A stretch of 64,000 nt of DNA from Acanthornis magna (lineage: Eukaryota; Chordata; Aves; Passeriformes; Acanthizidae). Shown here one piece after another: positions 23,059 through 35,992 of this stretch (position 1 is the first letter of the stretch; every line of letters starts with the position of its first letter). The stretch is taken from the NCBI GenBank assembly GCA_036785705.1, contig JAWUZG010000299.1, positions 186,001 to 250,000 on the forward strand, written 5' to 3'. Position numbers and translations under genes: made by a program. Below the pieces are notes generated by a model. The model saw nothing but the letters and a program-made list of their open reading frames with translations. It ran no database searches and was not told the DNA's origin.

Positions 23059-24749
23059 GTAAAATGAATAGTACATCATATGATCTCAGCTCATCTAGGG
23101 ACTGCATCAAGGATGAACCCCAAAACAGATAGCAAATCTTCATTTTACTTGAGATCATTTAACCTAAAAATTTATTGGAAATAAACATAGAATTTCATCA
23201 CTTCATTTTACAAAATGGGTCTTCATAGTAAAACAGCAGGAGAAAAGTCTTTGAAAAAAATCATTGCAACAAAACTTTAAAAAGTATTTAGTGAAATCAA
23301 CTGAATGGTTATGTTGCTGTTGCCAATGTTTAATATTTGGGGGTTTATTTTTCTTATATTCTTCACAAGTTCTTCTGGGTAATAATCTCTAATGCTGGTG
23401 GACACATTACTGCATTTAAAAGGCTCTAAGGAAAATGCTGTTTAGGAAATATCCCGTTATTTAAATATGATTATTAGGCATGAAACAGATCAGCATTACA
23501 TCAGTGATGACACATTTTGCAGCTCTCTTTAAATACCCATGGAAGAAATTCTGTCTTGCCATGGGCTGTGAGCAGTTAAAACTGTTTCTAAGTAATGAAT
23601 ATATAAACAGATGTCTATATGTATCTGTATTTATATCTTCCCTTTTCAGGGTGCAGATAGGGCTGTTTGGATTTGCTGTTAGAAATCTCAGGACTATTAG
23701 GGATGCAAATGTCAGACTCCTTGAAGGCAGAAGCTGTTTGGTTCTAAGTTCAAGTTTATTTCCATACTTCCAAGTTAAAAGTATAAATGTTGCAGTTATT
23801 TTTTAGTCACTTTTATATGTTCGTGATTCTAAATTCCTGCAGATTTGGCATTTTTCCCTGGACTTTATTACATAATGTATCTTTCCAATCTAACATTTGT
23901 CAGAAGGAGAAAATACTTTCATGCTAAATTGGGAAATGTGCAAATCTCAAAATGAAGCCTCATCATAAACTGAACCCTGCACTCCATATGGACATGAAAA
24001 CGGACAAATGTGCTTTATGCAAAATTATGGGATGAATGGGAAAAACATGCAGGAAAATAATGGGATTAAGGCACAGAGTCACTGGAGATGAGCCACAGTA
24101 GGCAGTCAGCTTTGGATAGCTCCCCCCAAAGCCAGAGCTTAGAGGAATATAATGGAAATAATCCATTATAACAGACCTCTTAACATTATTTCAATCTAAC
24201 AAGTGCAGAACCTTGAGGCAGAGTTCTCATGTTCTCCATCAACAACTCTCTGCTCAATTCAACGGCCTTGCATCCATTTTATTACCCAACAATGTGGCTT
24301 TTTATTTGTAGGGAATACAAATTATAGTGATTCTTTTCCTAAAAAGAACCTCACTAGCACACACAGTGCATATGCTGGACAGAAAGGTTTAGAAATAATT
24401 GCAAATATTAACCCACTTATTAACTCCAAGTTAATAAGTGAGTTAATACCTGTGCCCAGGTAAGAGGGCACAGCAGCAAAGCAAAGCTGCCATTTCTGCA
24501 GTTGCAGGTTGGGAGATGTTTCCTCTGGGCTTTCCTCTTCCCAGAGTTTACTACTCAGAAAAATGCCACAGTGAAATATTAATGAGTAGCAGGTGTCATG
24601 CATTAAATATGATGAGCCTGCAGTGGGAGAACGATCCTGCTGAAGGAACTGGAAGCTGTCAGCACAGAGATGTGCTTGTCTAAGGAGATCTGGATGCAAG
24701 GATATGCGGATTGTAGGGACATCTGGTTTGGGAGAATTGCTGGTTAATG
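23059..24749. other. Unique AT-rich DNA
   Basis: No gene recognised. Contains the inverted repeat at 24410-24444. Confidence 0.5.
24410..24444. repeat. Short inverted repeat (hairpin)
   Basis: Arms AACCCACTTATTAACT (24410-24425) and AGTTAATAAGTGAGTT (24429-24444) pair over 16 bp with one mismatch around a 3-nt loop (CCA); the inner 12 bp are perfect. No T-run or promoter context gives it a function. Confidence 0.9.
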
Positions 24750-24935
24750 ACATGGAATAATGGAATACCCTGAGCTGGAAGGGACTCACAGGGATCATCC
24801 AGTCCAGCCCCAACAATCCCACCTTGTGCATCCCTGGAAGTGCTGTCCAAACACTCCTGGAGCTCCTGGGGAGCCTGGGCAGAGTCCAGCACCCTCTGGG
24901 GGAAGAACCTTTTCCCGATATCCATAAAAAACTCA
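24750..24935 (-). repeat. CR1 LINE 3' end, second type (minus)
   Basis: CATGGAATAATGGAATACCC, TGAGCTGGAAGGGACTCACA, GGGATCATCCAGTCCAGCCC, CTGTCCAAACACTCCTGGAG and CACCCTCTGGGGGAAGAACC. Same CR1 lineage as the copy at 39045-39293. Confidence 0.92.
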
Positions 24936-26245
24936 CCCAACACATGAAAAACTGTTTTAAATTCTTGAAAGTTCACACTCCATTCTCTGTGTGTGATTCA
25001 TCAGCAAACTTCCATCTGCACCAGCTGGCTGGACTAGTGGAGGAGGAAACCAGAATATGGAAATATTCAAATCTGGAGCTGAAGGCCGGATGGAAAGGAG
25101 CCCAGTTTATGGGTATTTAACATTGGACAGGACCGAGGTCAACTCCAGTGGCTGAGGAACCTGTGGGTGTGAGCAGGGATGTGAATTAAGGCGCTGAGGG
25201 AGCACCAGGAGCAAAGCACAGCCATGTCAGCCCCAGCCAGCTGTACTTGTGTGTGTGTTGGGAAGGGCAGCTGGATTGCCATGATCCTTGTGGGCCCCTC
25301 CCAAATTGGGATATTCTGTAAAAAGGAGGTGTTTGCTCGTGGCATGGAAAACTGTCCTCTGGGCACAGCGTTGCTCACGGGGACAGTCCCCACAGCCAAG
25401 CACTGGTCATGGTGCCGAGTGACCCAGAAAGTGTTATCCAGCCAAGGGTCCCATTCCTTAGAGTTCATGAGAAGTTTTAGAAATGCAACCACAAAAACCA
25501 AGCTGCCCAGTAACCAAACCTTGGCAGTGCAAGACGATGGATATTTTGCAGCTGACTCTGTTTTAAGTGTTACATTCAATGTTTAAACTCTTTTGCTTTA
25601 GCTGCTCCTCCCCTCAGCCTTCCAGACCCCTAATAATTGAAGCTTGGAGAAATCTGAAAAACAGCCCCAAGCTCCATTTAACACTTCTGCACTTTTTTTC
25701 CTTATATCACAACAACATAGGGTTCATTAAACACCTATGAATATCATTATTGAGTTGCATCAGACACCTTGCCCTTGCCAAGGGCTATTCTTTTTATTAA
25801 TGTGCCAGTCCTTTTAGTTTGGGTTTTTTTTTCAAAATATGCTTTTATTTTTATTAAGCTTGCATGTAATGGCATCTGTCTCGAGAACATATTTGGATTC
25901 CTTCAATATTTACTCCTGTCAATTCCATTTGAATACATAGACAGCTCCAGTTTTCTAAGCCACTGGCAACACCAGCTGGGTGCTGTGGAGAACTTGCTGA
26001 GAAAAAATTATTAAAAAAGATAGAAACAAGATAGAAAAAAGATACTTAGATCTGAAACTTCTTGCATCTGCCTCCACATTCCCTGCTGGTGTTTGTGACA
26101 CTGCATGAAATTTACTGTGAGTGTTAGTGAGGCCAGAAAGCAACTCTGGGATTCTGGAAGAGAAGATAGCGCTGGTGAGAGCTACATTACAGCAGTTAGG
26201 TATAAAATGATGGCACAAATATACCACGAGCAATGGAGGAGTTTA
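24936..26245. other. Unique DNA without visible genes
   Basis: The overlapping frames at 25139-25586 on opposite strands (146 and 120 codons) have no recognisable domain and no splice-site support. Confidence 0.45.
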
Positions 26246-26630
26246 GAATCGCAGAATCCTAGAATGGTCTGGTTGGAAGGGAGGTGCACAGTTCATCTAA
26301 TCCAGCCCTCCTGTCATGGGCAGGGACAGCTATCACAGGATCAGAGTGCTCAAAGCCTGGGGAGAGCTGCTCCATCTCTCTGCTCATCCTGGAGCCTCCT
26401 CTGGGCTTTCTCCAGCAGCTCCAGCTCCTCCCTGAGCTGGGCCCAGAGCTGGGGCAGCTCTGCAGGTGGGGTCTCACCTGGGGGGCAGAGGGGAACAATC
26501 CTCCCTTCCCTCCTGGCTCAGCCCAGGGCTCGGGGGTTTCTGGGCACATTGCTGGGGCAGTTTTTCACTCCCCAGCACCCCCAAATCCTCCTCAGCACCG
26601 CTGCTCTCAATCCCTTCAGCCCCCAGGCTT
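26246..26630 (-). repeat. CR1 LINE with internal deletion (minus)
   Basis: GAATCGCAGAATCCTAGAAT at the terminus, then GTCATGGGCAGGGACAGCTA, then a jump to upstream CR1 sequence (CTCCATCTCTCTGCTCATCC; CTCCCTGAGCTGGGCCCAGA; CTGGGGCAGTTTTTCACTCC). Confidence 0.88.
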
Positions 26631-27260
26631 CACTGCCATTGCCAGGAATACAGGACCGTGCTCCAGAACTTTTGAACTTCGTTCGATTTGCATGGAGCCA
26701 CTTCCCAGGGTCCTGTCAGGGTTCCTCTGGATGGTATCCCTTCCATCTGCTCTATCAACTGCAGCTTGGCATTCTCTGCATTTGTTCAGCCTGTTACAAA
26801 AAATCACTGTTTTGTAGTCTTCTGAAAGTACAGAAGACAAGAAAAAATGCAGCAATAATGGTTTACTTCAGCCAAAAATTATTACTGTATCTCAGGAAAC
26901 AAATGTTGAATATTTTTCATATAAATTCATACTAACACAGACATCTGATAATTGCCTGTTTCACTTTAAATGCAACCTGGATTATTTTCAGATTATATTC
27001 CAGGTGCTGTGTCCTAGCCTGACCAATCCACTGCACAGAGACCTTCACACAGAGAATAAAAAAAGCTGTTCTGGTGGTTTAGTTCTTGCCATATGTCAAA
27101 AATGTCCTGTCCCCACTTCAGTGCATTTCTTCTGTGTTTCCCACTTCTCAGCTGTTGGTCCGAGCTCCCAACACCAACCATGACATCTCCTTTTTAAAGC
27201 ACCTGTATACAGATTTAGGGCATTTCTGATGGATTTAGAAACACATCCTTGATGCTTTGA
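26631..27260. other. Unique DNA
   Basis: No gene or repeat family recognised. Confidence 0.45.
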
Positions 27261-27402
27261 AATCACAGAACCCCAGAATGGTTTGGGTTGGAAGGGAACT
27301 TAGAGCCCAACCAGTGCCAGCCCTGCAAGGGGCAGGGACACCTGCCACTGTCCCAGGCTGCTCCAAGCCCCAGTGCCCAACCTGGCCTTGAACAATTCCA
27401 AG
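27261..27402 (-). repeat. CR1 LINE 3' end (minus)
   Basis: AATCACAGAACCCCAGAATG, GTTTGGGTTGGAAGGGAACT, GGGCAGGGACACCTGCCACT and GCCCAACCTGGCCTTGAACA. Confidence 0.94.
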
Positions 27403-28068
27403 GAAGCCCAAACCATCCCATGATTCCATGACGCCATAATTTCATACATCGTCCCTTCCAGATTATGCTGAAATTTATCAGCTTTTTCCACTTCTACAAA
27501 TCATAGCAGGCTTGAGAACAAACCACAAAGAATTAATTTAAAAATATACTCACAAAAAGCCTACTTATTACAGTTTTGAACTTTGCCACTGATTACCGAA
27601 TCATTTGGTGGTTAATTAGGAATAAACTGTAAACATTCTGGCAGCAACAGAAAATTGTACAAAGGAGATTCAGGCACCCTCTCCCAATTTAGAAGGAAGA
27701 ATAAAAGAACAAGGAAGCCTCTGGCATCTTCAACAGATAATGGCAGACTTGATTAGCTCCAATTTCTTATTGAAAAGAACTCAGCTGGTACAATTAAATG
27801 CATTTCATATGTCTTAGGCAGATGTTCGTGAAAGTTTTTCAGATTTTTTAAACAGACCCGTTAGAGCACAAAAAATTACTCCAAACTGCAAAGCTCTTTT
27901 TTTTCTGTACCTGATTTGTGCGCACACTTAAATCAGGTGCTCAGATCTCAGCTTTGAGAGGAGATTCAAGGACAACACATTTTCCTTTACCCTGTGCCTC
28001 TAGAGTTTATGCTGGGCTACAGATATGCAAAATAATAATTGATAAAATGAAAAAATCAGAATGCCAAA

Positions 28069-28131
28069 ATTTTTATTTTATTTATTTTATTTTATTTTTA
28101 TTTTATTTTATTTTAATTGTTTTATTTTATT
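28069..28131 (+). repeat. (TTTTA)n microsatellite
   Basis: TTTTTATTTTATTTATTTTA-type units for about 60 bp, with one interruption (AATTG). Open frames across it are artefacts. Confidence 0.92.
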
Positions 28132-28705
28132 CATGCATGCAGCCTTATTAGGAAGAACTTTGGGGCTCCCAGTTGCTGTTCCATGCATATATCCCTGTGA
28201 GGCTGGGATTTTGTTCCAGCTTCTTGCTTTAGTGGGCCAGGCTGCCTGTGTCAAGCAGCACAGTTCAAAGCCTATTTCTGATGTCTCACTGGGGCTCTGT
28301 CATCTGTTAATGTTCAAAGGTTTCCGTAATTCTGAAACACTGTAGGAAAAAGTGATGAACCTGCTCTAGAATTAATTCTAAGCCTAGGCTTAAGGTCATC
28401 TAAGAAAACCTCAGCTGGTGTAAATGTTACTTTGTTTTCATCTCTAGCACTCTCTTCATAAACAAAGTTGTCCCATTGGTATTTTTTATCCATTTATCGT
28501 TCTTTCCTAACCTTCACCCAGGAATAAATGGCAGTCTAGTGGACAGAGCTATTGTAGCAGCTTTTATCGTTTCTATGGTGGATATTAATGATTTTGTGAC
28601 CATTTTACTTGATAGAATAATTTGAGGATGTTCTTACATTTAACTTTTGTTTTTTCTTTGTAAGAAGGCAATATTTATCAACAAAGTATTACGCAGGACC
28701 CTCAC

Positions 28706-28800
28706 GCATATGTATGTGTATATATATACATACACACACATATATATATGTAAAATAGAAGTTTCTATTTTACATTTATGTACACATACATAGATGTAAA
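28706..28800. repeat. TA/CA repeat with perfect hairpin
   Basis: Mixed (TA)n and (CA)n/(TG)n sequence around a perfect inverted repeat: TGTAAAATAGAA (28749-28760) and TTCTATTTTACA (28763-28774), 12-bp arms with a 2-nt spacer. Confidence 0.88.
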
Positions 28801-29056
28801 GCACAAGTATAAATTTTACAGGTGGTTTGCTACTCAGTGATAAGCTACTGAAGGAAGACCTGCTCATTCTGATTTGGGAGGGGAAATCAGAGCAACAAGA
28901 AAAAAAGCAGATTCCATACAAGTCAAGCAAAAGATGCACAGAGACAAATATAAATTTTAAACATAAGACCACAAACATGAGTGTCCCACTCCTTAAAGCA
29001 ATCTGCAATGGCTGAGCGGTCTCCCACAAGGCAAGAATTTCAGTTATAGGAAAACT

Positions 29057-29155
29057 TGTACATTTATATATTTATATTTATTTATATATTTACTTATGTA
29101 TTTATATGTTTATAAATGTAATAAATTATGTAAATAAATGTAAATAAATAAATAA
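29057..29155. repeat. AT-rich (TTTA)n tract
   Basis: TTTATATATTTATATTTATT on the left and GTAAATAAATGTAAATAAAT on the right form an imperfect fold-back. Low-complexity DNA. Confidence 0.85.
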
Positions 29156-30877
29156 GAAATATCCATTTACAGAAAAAATTGTATAAACAAAGGGTCTCCA
29201 GAGCCAGGCAAACTCTGGGTGTGAATATATCTCCTTCATGTTGAACCACAGTTCATCAAAGGAACAAGAAATTGTTCATTTTTGTGTTGTGCAGTAAAAT
29301 TCCAGGGGATTGGAACAGCGGAAGGCCAAAGGTAAATGGAATCAGTACACAAAACCTTCCATGGCTGGGTGTTTTGGAGCCCACTGGGTGACACGAGAGG
29401 ACCTGGACAGCTGTCAGACAGAAACAAGTGGAATATGTTCATTGTTTTTTGCTGTTAAAGCAGAGAAACAGGGCTTTGCTTCCTGACAGCTGCTGCTCCC
29501 TCTTCCACACGAGGACTTTGATCAGCTCCATGAACAAAGAGCACCACTGGACAGTTGGAGATTTTTTTGTGAATTGACTTCTCTGATATTGACTCTGCTT
29601 TTTTTTTTAAAGTTTCAACATGAGAGGACAGAGAATTAGTTGCTGCAGGGGATTCTTTTTCTTTTGTTTTTGTTCTGCCTGCGTGGACATGAAAGAGCCT
29701 TGTTTGTGTGCACATTTGGAATTCCTATGTACTCCTTCGTTCTTTGTTTTAAAAAAACAAAAATAAAATATCTGAGGAGCTCATGCCCTTCTTTCTTTTC
29801 AGTTGAGGATGTGAAACTTCCAGTGGCCCATCTCAAAGGGCTGTGAAAGATGAAGGGGAGGGAAGGGTTAAAAGGTATTAAGAAATTGCTGTTACTTTTA
29901 GTAAATAATCCTCTATCATAATGAGGGATGATCCATAGTTGGCTCTGTATATTAGAAAAATGCCAATTATTTAATTGGTTGCAGCTCTCCAAGCATTTTC
30001 TCTTTAGCCTTCTACACACCCTTGGTACCTGGGGTTTGTAAGTAACAATTGTCCTGATAGGTAAAGTGGATGCCAATTTAGACCACAGCCACTGAGACAC
30101 ATAATTACCCTCATTATCTTTCTCTTAGTACCTGTGTTTTGTCATGTGCCATACACTTTATTACACAGCCAGCTACACACTTCAGTGATCTGGAGAAACT
30201 CAAAAGAGAATAAATCAAAATAACCTCACATAATATATCTTTCTATGAACATTTGTTTGGAAAAAAAATATTTGAATGCTGTATTCTTATTGAAAGCCAA
30301 GCCCTTTCCACCATAAAGCATCTTTCTTTGCGTTTATGTCACTTTTAAATTCCCATTTCATGTTGTTAAAGATTAGTCAGTGGTGGATTCTTGCAGTCAG
30401 TTAAAGCCAAGTGCTCTGTTTTGTTCACCTTTTGCAAAAGTCATCAGCTGTGTTTTTGTTGTAGGTTTAAGAATGCAAAAAAATACATTTTAAAAGGATT
30501 TTTACAACAATATCATTGTATGTTGAGAGTATATTATGTTGCAGTCAAATTGTTTTTAACTTGAAATTTTTGAAATATAGAACAATGTGTGTAAAAGAAA
30601 ACTGAATGAAGAAGAATGTTTGGGTAATCCACGGAATTTATTTATCCACATTCAGCAAAGGAGACAGCATTCACTCAGATTAAATACGCATTTCCTGAGA
30701 CTTCATAAACTGCTGCTTCCCTTGTTTTTCTTCTATCCAAGCCCTCCAGCTACAGTTTTCAGGACTAGAGGAAGATACCCACAATGGGATTAGACCCCTA
30801 TAGCCCCAACTGAACAATGCTGGTCACCTGGGGTACCTTGCCAATCATAAATAACATGGCAGGCACAAGTTTTGGAA

Positions 30878-31650
30878 TCAAATCAAATCAAATGAAATCG
30901 AGAAGAACAGAATTATTCCAAATGGAAGGGACCTACAAAGATCATCTGTCCAACTACCTGAGCACTTCAGGGTTGATCGAAGCATATTATCAAGGGCACT
31001 GTGTTAATGCCTCAATCACTGCCAGGCTCGGGGCATCCCGACCTCCCGAGGGAATCTGTTCAGTGTTTCATTACCCTCTTGGACCTCCTAATATCTGAAC
31101 CTCCCGACACAGCGTTAAACATTCCCACAGCTCCTGGCACTGGGTCCAGGGAGAAGAGTGCCCTCTCCCTCTCCATGTCCCCCAAGGAAGCTACAGACAT
31201 CCATGAGGTGACCCCTCAGCCTTGGTTTCCCCAAAACAGACAAAACAAGAGTCCTCAGCCACTTCTCACAGGTTGTGCCTTCCAGCCCTGCCTCCAGGGT
31301 TCTTCAGCCAGATGGATCCCAAATCTCCACAACCCTTTGACATCTGCCCTTCAACTGGTTCTTCACTCCATGCATCATGAACCTGCTCATCGCACAGTGG
31401 GACAGCTTGGCCAGAGGGATGCTGTGAAGGATGGTATCAGCAGCCTTGCTAAGAACCAGGAAATACACATCCAGTGCCTTTCCTTCAGCCATGGAGCTGG
31501 GACCTTGTCACAGGAGGAGTTTGGATCAGTCAGGCAGGACGTGCCCCTTGGGAGCCCACGGTGATGCTCCAACAGCCTTTCAGTAGCAGCCAGTGTCATT
31601 TCTCCGTATTTCAACCAGGGGCTGGGTTTAGACTCCCGGCTCTGTAGTTC
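30878..31650 (-). repeat. Long older CR1 LINE copy (minus)
   Basis: An unusual tail (AATCAAATCAAATCAAATGA) is followed by the terminus (AATTATTCCAAATGGAAGGG; CTACAAAGATCATCTGTCCA), CACTGGGTCCAGGGAGAAGA, CAGACATCCATGAGGTGACC and CTGCTCATCGCACAGTGGGA, then CCTTGCTAAGAACCAGGAAA, which matches the CR1 region upstream of the common 3' end. At about 770 bp it is the longest CR1 copy here. It is diverged, with no intact reverse-transcriptase frame. Confidence 0.85.
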
Positions 31651-31683
31651 CCTGGGGTCTTCCCTCATGTCCTTCTTGTAAAT

Positions 31684-32042
31684 TGGAGAATTGGGCTTGT
31701 TCAGGTCAGTCTTCTGGAGAAGTTTTGGGGTGACCTAATTGTAGCCTTCCTGTGTGTAAAGGAGCGACAGGAAACATGGAGAGAGACTGCTTGCAAGGGC
31801 CTGGGGTGACAGGACACAGGGAATGGCTTCCCACTGTCAGAGGGCAGGGACAGATGGGCTCTTGGGAAGGAATTGTTCCCTGGGAGGGTGGGCAGGCCCT
31901 GGCACAGGTGCCCAGAGAAGCTGTGGCTGCCCCTGGATCCCTGGCAGTGCCCAAGGCCAGGCTGGACATTGGGGCTTGGAGCAGCCTGGGACAGAGGAAG
32001 GTGTCCACTTCCACTCTTCCCAAACCCTGTTATCCCTGCCTT
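31684..32042 (+). repeat. CR1 LINE 3' fragment (plus)
   Basis: GGGCTTGTTCAGGTCAGTCT, GGGGTGACCTAATTGTAGCC, GGGTGACAGGACACAGGGAA and TGGACATTGGGGCTTGGAGC. It stops at GGAAGGTGTCCACTTCC without the terminal tail. Its 5'-truncated end abuts the 5'-truncated end of the minus-strand CR1 just before it. Confidence 0.9.
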
Positions 32043-35000
32043 CCTCCTGACACAAAACAGGTACTGGACCTGCCTCAGTAACGCACATCATGACTTTTGA
32101 AGTTCTGCTTTCCCAGCTCAGGTTACTCCTCTAAGAAAATTTAAAGGAACATTTTATAACCCCATGAAAAGACTTCTTCCCACTATTTTCAAAGCACAGC
32201 ACCTTCATCTCTCCTTAAAAGCTGTCCCCTTATCTCAGTCAGAAAAGTCAACTTCACCTTTTATCACTGGAATAATGCATTTTTCAAATACAAAAAAGGA
32301 ATATATCAACTTCCTCGTGTTTAGCAAAAACAAAGTAATAACTTGGACTCCCATTTGCACTGTTTGTTTCCTTCTCTTTCCTTTGTCTATTATATTTATA
32401 TACCACAAAAATAATCATCATGTTCTGCTTTCACCATAATTACCTTTTTTGCAAGCATTATTTGCTCTTATACCTCCAGTCCATGCCCTGTGCTTTTCTC
32501 TTAACACAGCCCCCAGCTTTCCATGGAATCTGGAAGCAAGTTCCCAGTTTCTCATGGGACTCTGGAGAATTTCTAGATAGGACAGATCTTCTAACATATG
32601 TCTTTTTTGCCACTCCTAAATATTATATTGGCACTGCCTTCCTGAACAGCTCATAGCTGTTTATGACTGCTTGCTTTCTTATCTCCCAATCCAAAAACAT
32701 TCCTTTTATTGGCAGAAGTATCCTCCTTATGGCCAAATTAATGATTTCAAAAGCCCTGAATGACCCAATTGTATCCATCCCTTTGATCTTTGAGCTTGGT
32801 CTATTTACACTGGGCTTTTCTGTGCTATACTAAGTGTTCCTTCTCTTTTTGTTTATTCTCTGCATTGGTTTATATGTTATCAAATCCATACAATTCCACA
32901 AGATTTTATTGCACACTATAGCTAGGTTTTAGGAGGGGGGAGGGGCAAAACAAAGGTTAAAATGCACAACAGTAACAGAGGATTAAAAAAATCCACAACA
33001 TAATATGCAGTTTTTAAATAAAAACCCACCAAAATACTGTCTGAAGTCATAAGAGCTCTTGAAAACACACAAAGACAAATCTGCCTCACATTTACTGACA
33101 ACTCAGCTAAAACTCAATTTTCATTTATCTAGAGCTCTGTATGTAATAGAGGGGACTCAGGGTTTATTTGCCAAGTGAAATTCAGTGTGTGAAGTAAGAA
33201 TTTATGAGAAGCTTTGTTAAATGAGAACAAATATCTGTGTTTTGGACAGGAGCATGGAGGAAGGCAAGGAACCAGTCTGCCCTTTGGGCTCTCCAGGCTG
33301 TGAGGCATCAGCTGACTGAACAGGAAGGGCACTCTTACCATCTCTGAGCTTTTCAAACCTCTCCAGAGCATTAGATTCCACAGGATGTTTCCACAGATAT
33401 TTCTCCAGTTTCCTTATGCACCCTGAGAAAAAATTAAAATGCCCTTACTGTATTTAAATGTGCTGCAAGGACATTGCTAAATTACCACTCTCAGATTTTG
33501 TATTTTGACCCCTTTTCTTCTCTTACCACTGTGTGTTTCACCCCCTGACACTTCTTTTCTAGCTCAGGAGCCTTCCCTTCCTGGGTGAGAGAATTCATTT
33601 TATCTCCATCACCCTCACAGCCCATCCCCATATCTCTTCTACTTATTTTACCTTCTTTTCTGAGGTTGTAAAGCAAAGCTACACGTAACAGGCAAGAATT
33701 CTGATACTTGCTCCATTTTTCACACCCTGCTTGGTTTTGAGTGCCTACAAACTGACCTACTCATTGAACTATATAAAGACAAGAACTTCTGACAAAGAAA
33801 GTCTCTGTTGTTACCTTAACCTAATAAGGAAGTTCTGATTTATGGCAGCAGCACCAGCGCTGGGCATCCTTCGGCACAGATTTATTTACGGGCGCAGATG
33901 GAGAGATGTGTTTGTGCAGTTAAGTGCTCATTACATACAAAGCAGCTGCTTAGGACTGCCTGGGGTGAAAATGCTGATTGGGGTGCTAATAAATTATTCC
34001 AACTGAACTCTGAGCAGAGAGTTCTTTTCACTGGTGCAGATGATGCTGAGCATCTGTGTATCCTCTAGTAATTCTTCCTGGCCCTCGCTGGCCTGTGGGC
34101 AATGTTACACAAGAAAAACCCTGTGGGCAACATCCAGTTTTACTCTCCTTGTTACCTTCAGTTTTAATTTTTCATTTTCTGTGGCTCCCAGCAATGCTGT
34201 TGTCTCTTGCAGGCAACATATTCCTAGAGAGCTGAACGGGAAGGAGTAGAACACAGAGACAGACAGGGATTTTCTCACTCCAATTCCACGTGCCATTTGC
34301 ATGATTGTGCCTGGAAGGGATCAGATCACTTCTGCATTGATAAACCTGAAGTGGAGATCAGAACTGCTCCATCCAGTGACAGGCTGGCACTAAATGCTGA
34401 TGCTTGTCAACACCACACAGTGTTTTGTGCCTGTCACATCCTCATTAATCTGTTTTACCTGGTGTGTCTGTACGTACTGACACAAGAAAGCTGCTGCTCC
34501 TCTTTAGGAATAAAAGTCAGAGAGCTGAAAAAAAGCTGAAGAGAAAAGCCCTTTTGCACAAGACATACTGAAATTCCGTCTTTAAGTTATGACTCGCAGT
34601 TTGTTGTCTTAGCCCAGCTACTCCAGAGATGCTCCCCCTTCCTGGTGTACCTTGGAACTCACATCTCCCCTGCATTAAATGTGAAGGGGAAAGTGTACAA
34701 TCCTGTCTTAATTTCCCTCAGACATGTTGCTGACTTAGAATTTTTCTTCTATGACTCTTCAAGATCTAATAAATCCTTGAGCTTTGCCCTCTTTGTATTT
34801 TTTTTTAATTCTCTTTTCTCTCCTTTTGTTTCTCTATTTTTGCTCATGTATTCCCCAGCTAAGAAAATAAATTCTCTCCTCCTTAATCCTTCTTAATGCT
34901 TCAAGAAGCATCCACCAGATGCCTTTTTGTTTATAGTGAGAATACATAGATGGAAGATGTATTTTTTTGTCCATCAGCCACAGAAAAATAAGCAGGACAG

Positions 35001-35992
35001 GCTGAAATGTTTTTTTTTTTGCTGATCAAATCCACCATCTGACCCTCAGATCCTGGGAATCTCAATTAACAAGCTTCATCTTGACAGTATGAAGTCACTA
35101 GAAAGTAAGAGAAGTGTTGGGATTGATTTGAGACATTGCGAATTTGCATATTCACACCTTTTCTGCTCCTATTGCTATTAGGTCCTTGTTTTCTTTAAGT
35201 AAAATAAATAATATAGGTTGAAAATCAATGTTTTCCATTTGTGAACTCAAAAGACAAACTCCAAAAGCAGGTATCAAAAAAACCCTCTCCAAATCAAATG
35301 CAACAAAAACTATAAATATGAGTAATTAATCACATACACATTCAACCTGGAAGGCACTTTTGACTCAAAGTTACTCTGACATCAATTTTTTTTAAGGCTC
35401 TGATTGTAGGATTGGCCTCTTTCTGCTGAAAGAAATCTGGAGCATGTGGTAGAAAGGTTTGAATTAGCAGCAATGCCACTTTCAGTTAATAAGACATTCT
35501 CTCTGTTTCAAATAATTGGAAGCTCTCAGATTCCTTCAGTGCTGCCACTCTGTGACAGAGACATTTAATCAGCCACTCAGAAAAAGCTCCCATTTTTTAT
35601 CTAATAAGACATAAAGAAACTCTTTCAGTTAGTAAGTTAGGACTTCTGTGCTACATTTTCTATTTTTCACTCCATTTGTTCCACATGGAATGTGGAACTG
35701 GCTGAGGTGGTTGGCCTTGCCTGCAGGGATAGAGCTGCAGTCTTAAATTGCACGTAGTCTTTGGTTGGTTGGGTTGGGGTTTTCATGTGTGAGAGAACTC
35801 TGCATGTTTTCATTTATTATTCTACCACCTTTTCCTGTTTGAAATTGCCAGGATTATGTTGAGAACACAGAGAAACTGAGATACCAAAATATGGTTTTCT
35901 AAAAGCATCAATTGAAATGTTTCCACTGGGTTTTGTAAGCATTAACAAAAATCAGTTGTGATTTTTACAGGGTTATCAGCTTTTATGATACT
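32043..35992. other. Long unique stretch
   Basis: About 4 kb with no recognisable gene or repeat family. 33830-34110 has more balanced composition and few simple repeats and could be a conserved noncoding element, but this cannot be judged from one sequence. G-rich GGAGGGGGGAGGGG is at about 32932. Confidence 0.5.

Larger units (their letters stand above)
27403..30877. other. Long AT-rich stretch with simple repeats
   Basis: No gene recognised over about 3.5 kb. It contains three AT-rich low-complexity tracts, listed separately. Other open frames, including the 154-codon minus-strand frame at 29636-30100, look random. Confidence 0.5.

Noticed and set aside
24322..24945. 207-codon minus-strand frame
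   Set aside because: Its first part is CR1 and the rest has no domain or conserved feature.
26105..26935. 276-codon plus-strand frame
   Set aside because: It crosses a CR1 with an internal deletion and is read antisense to that element.
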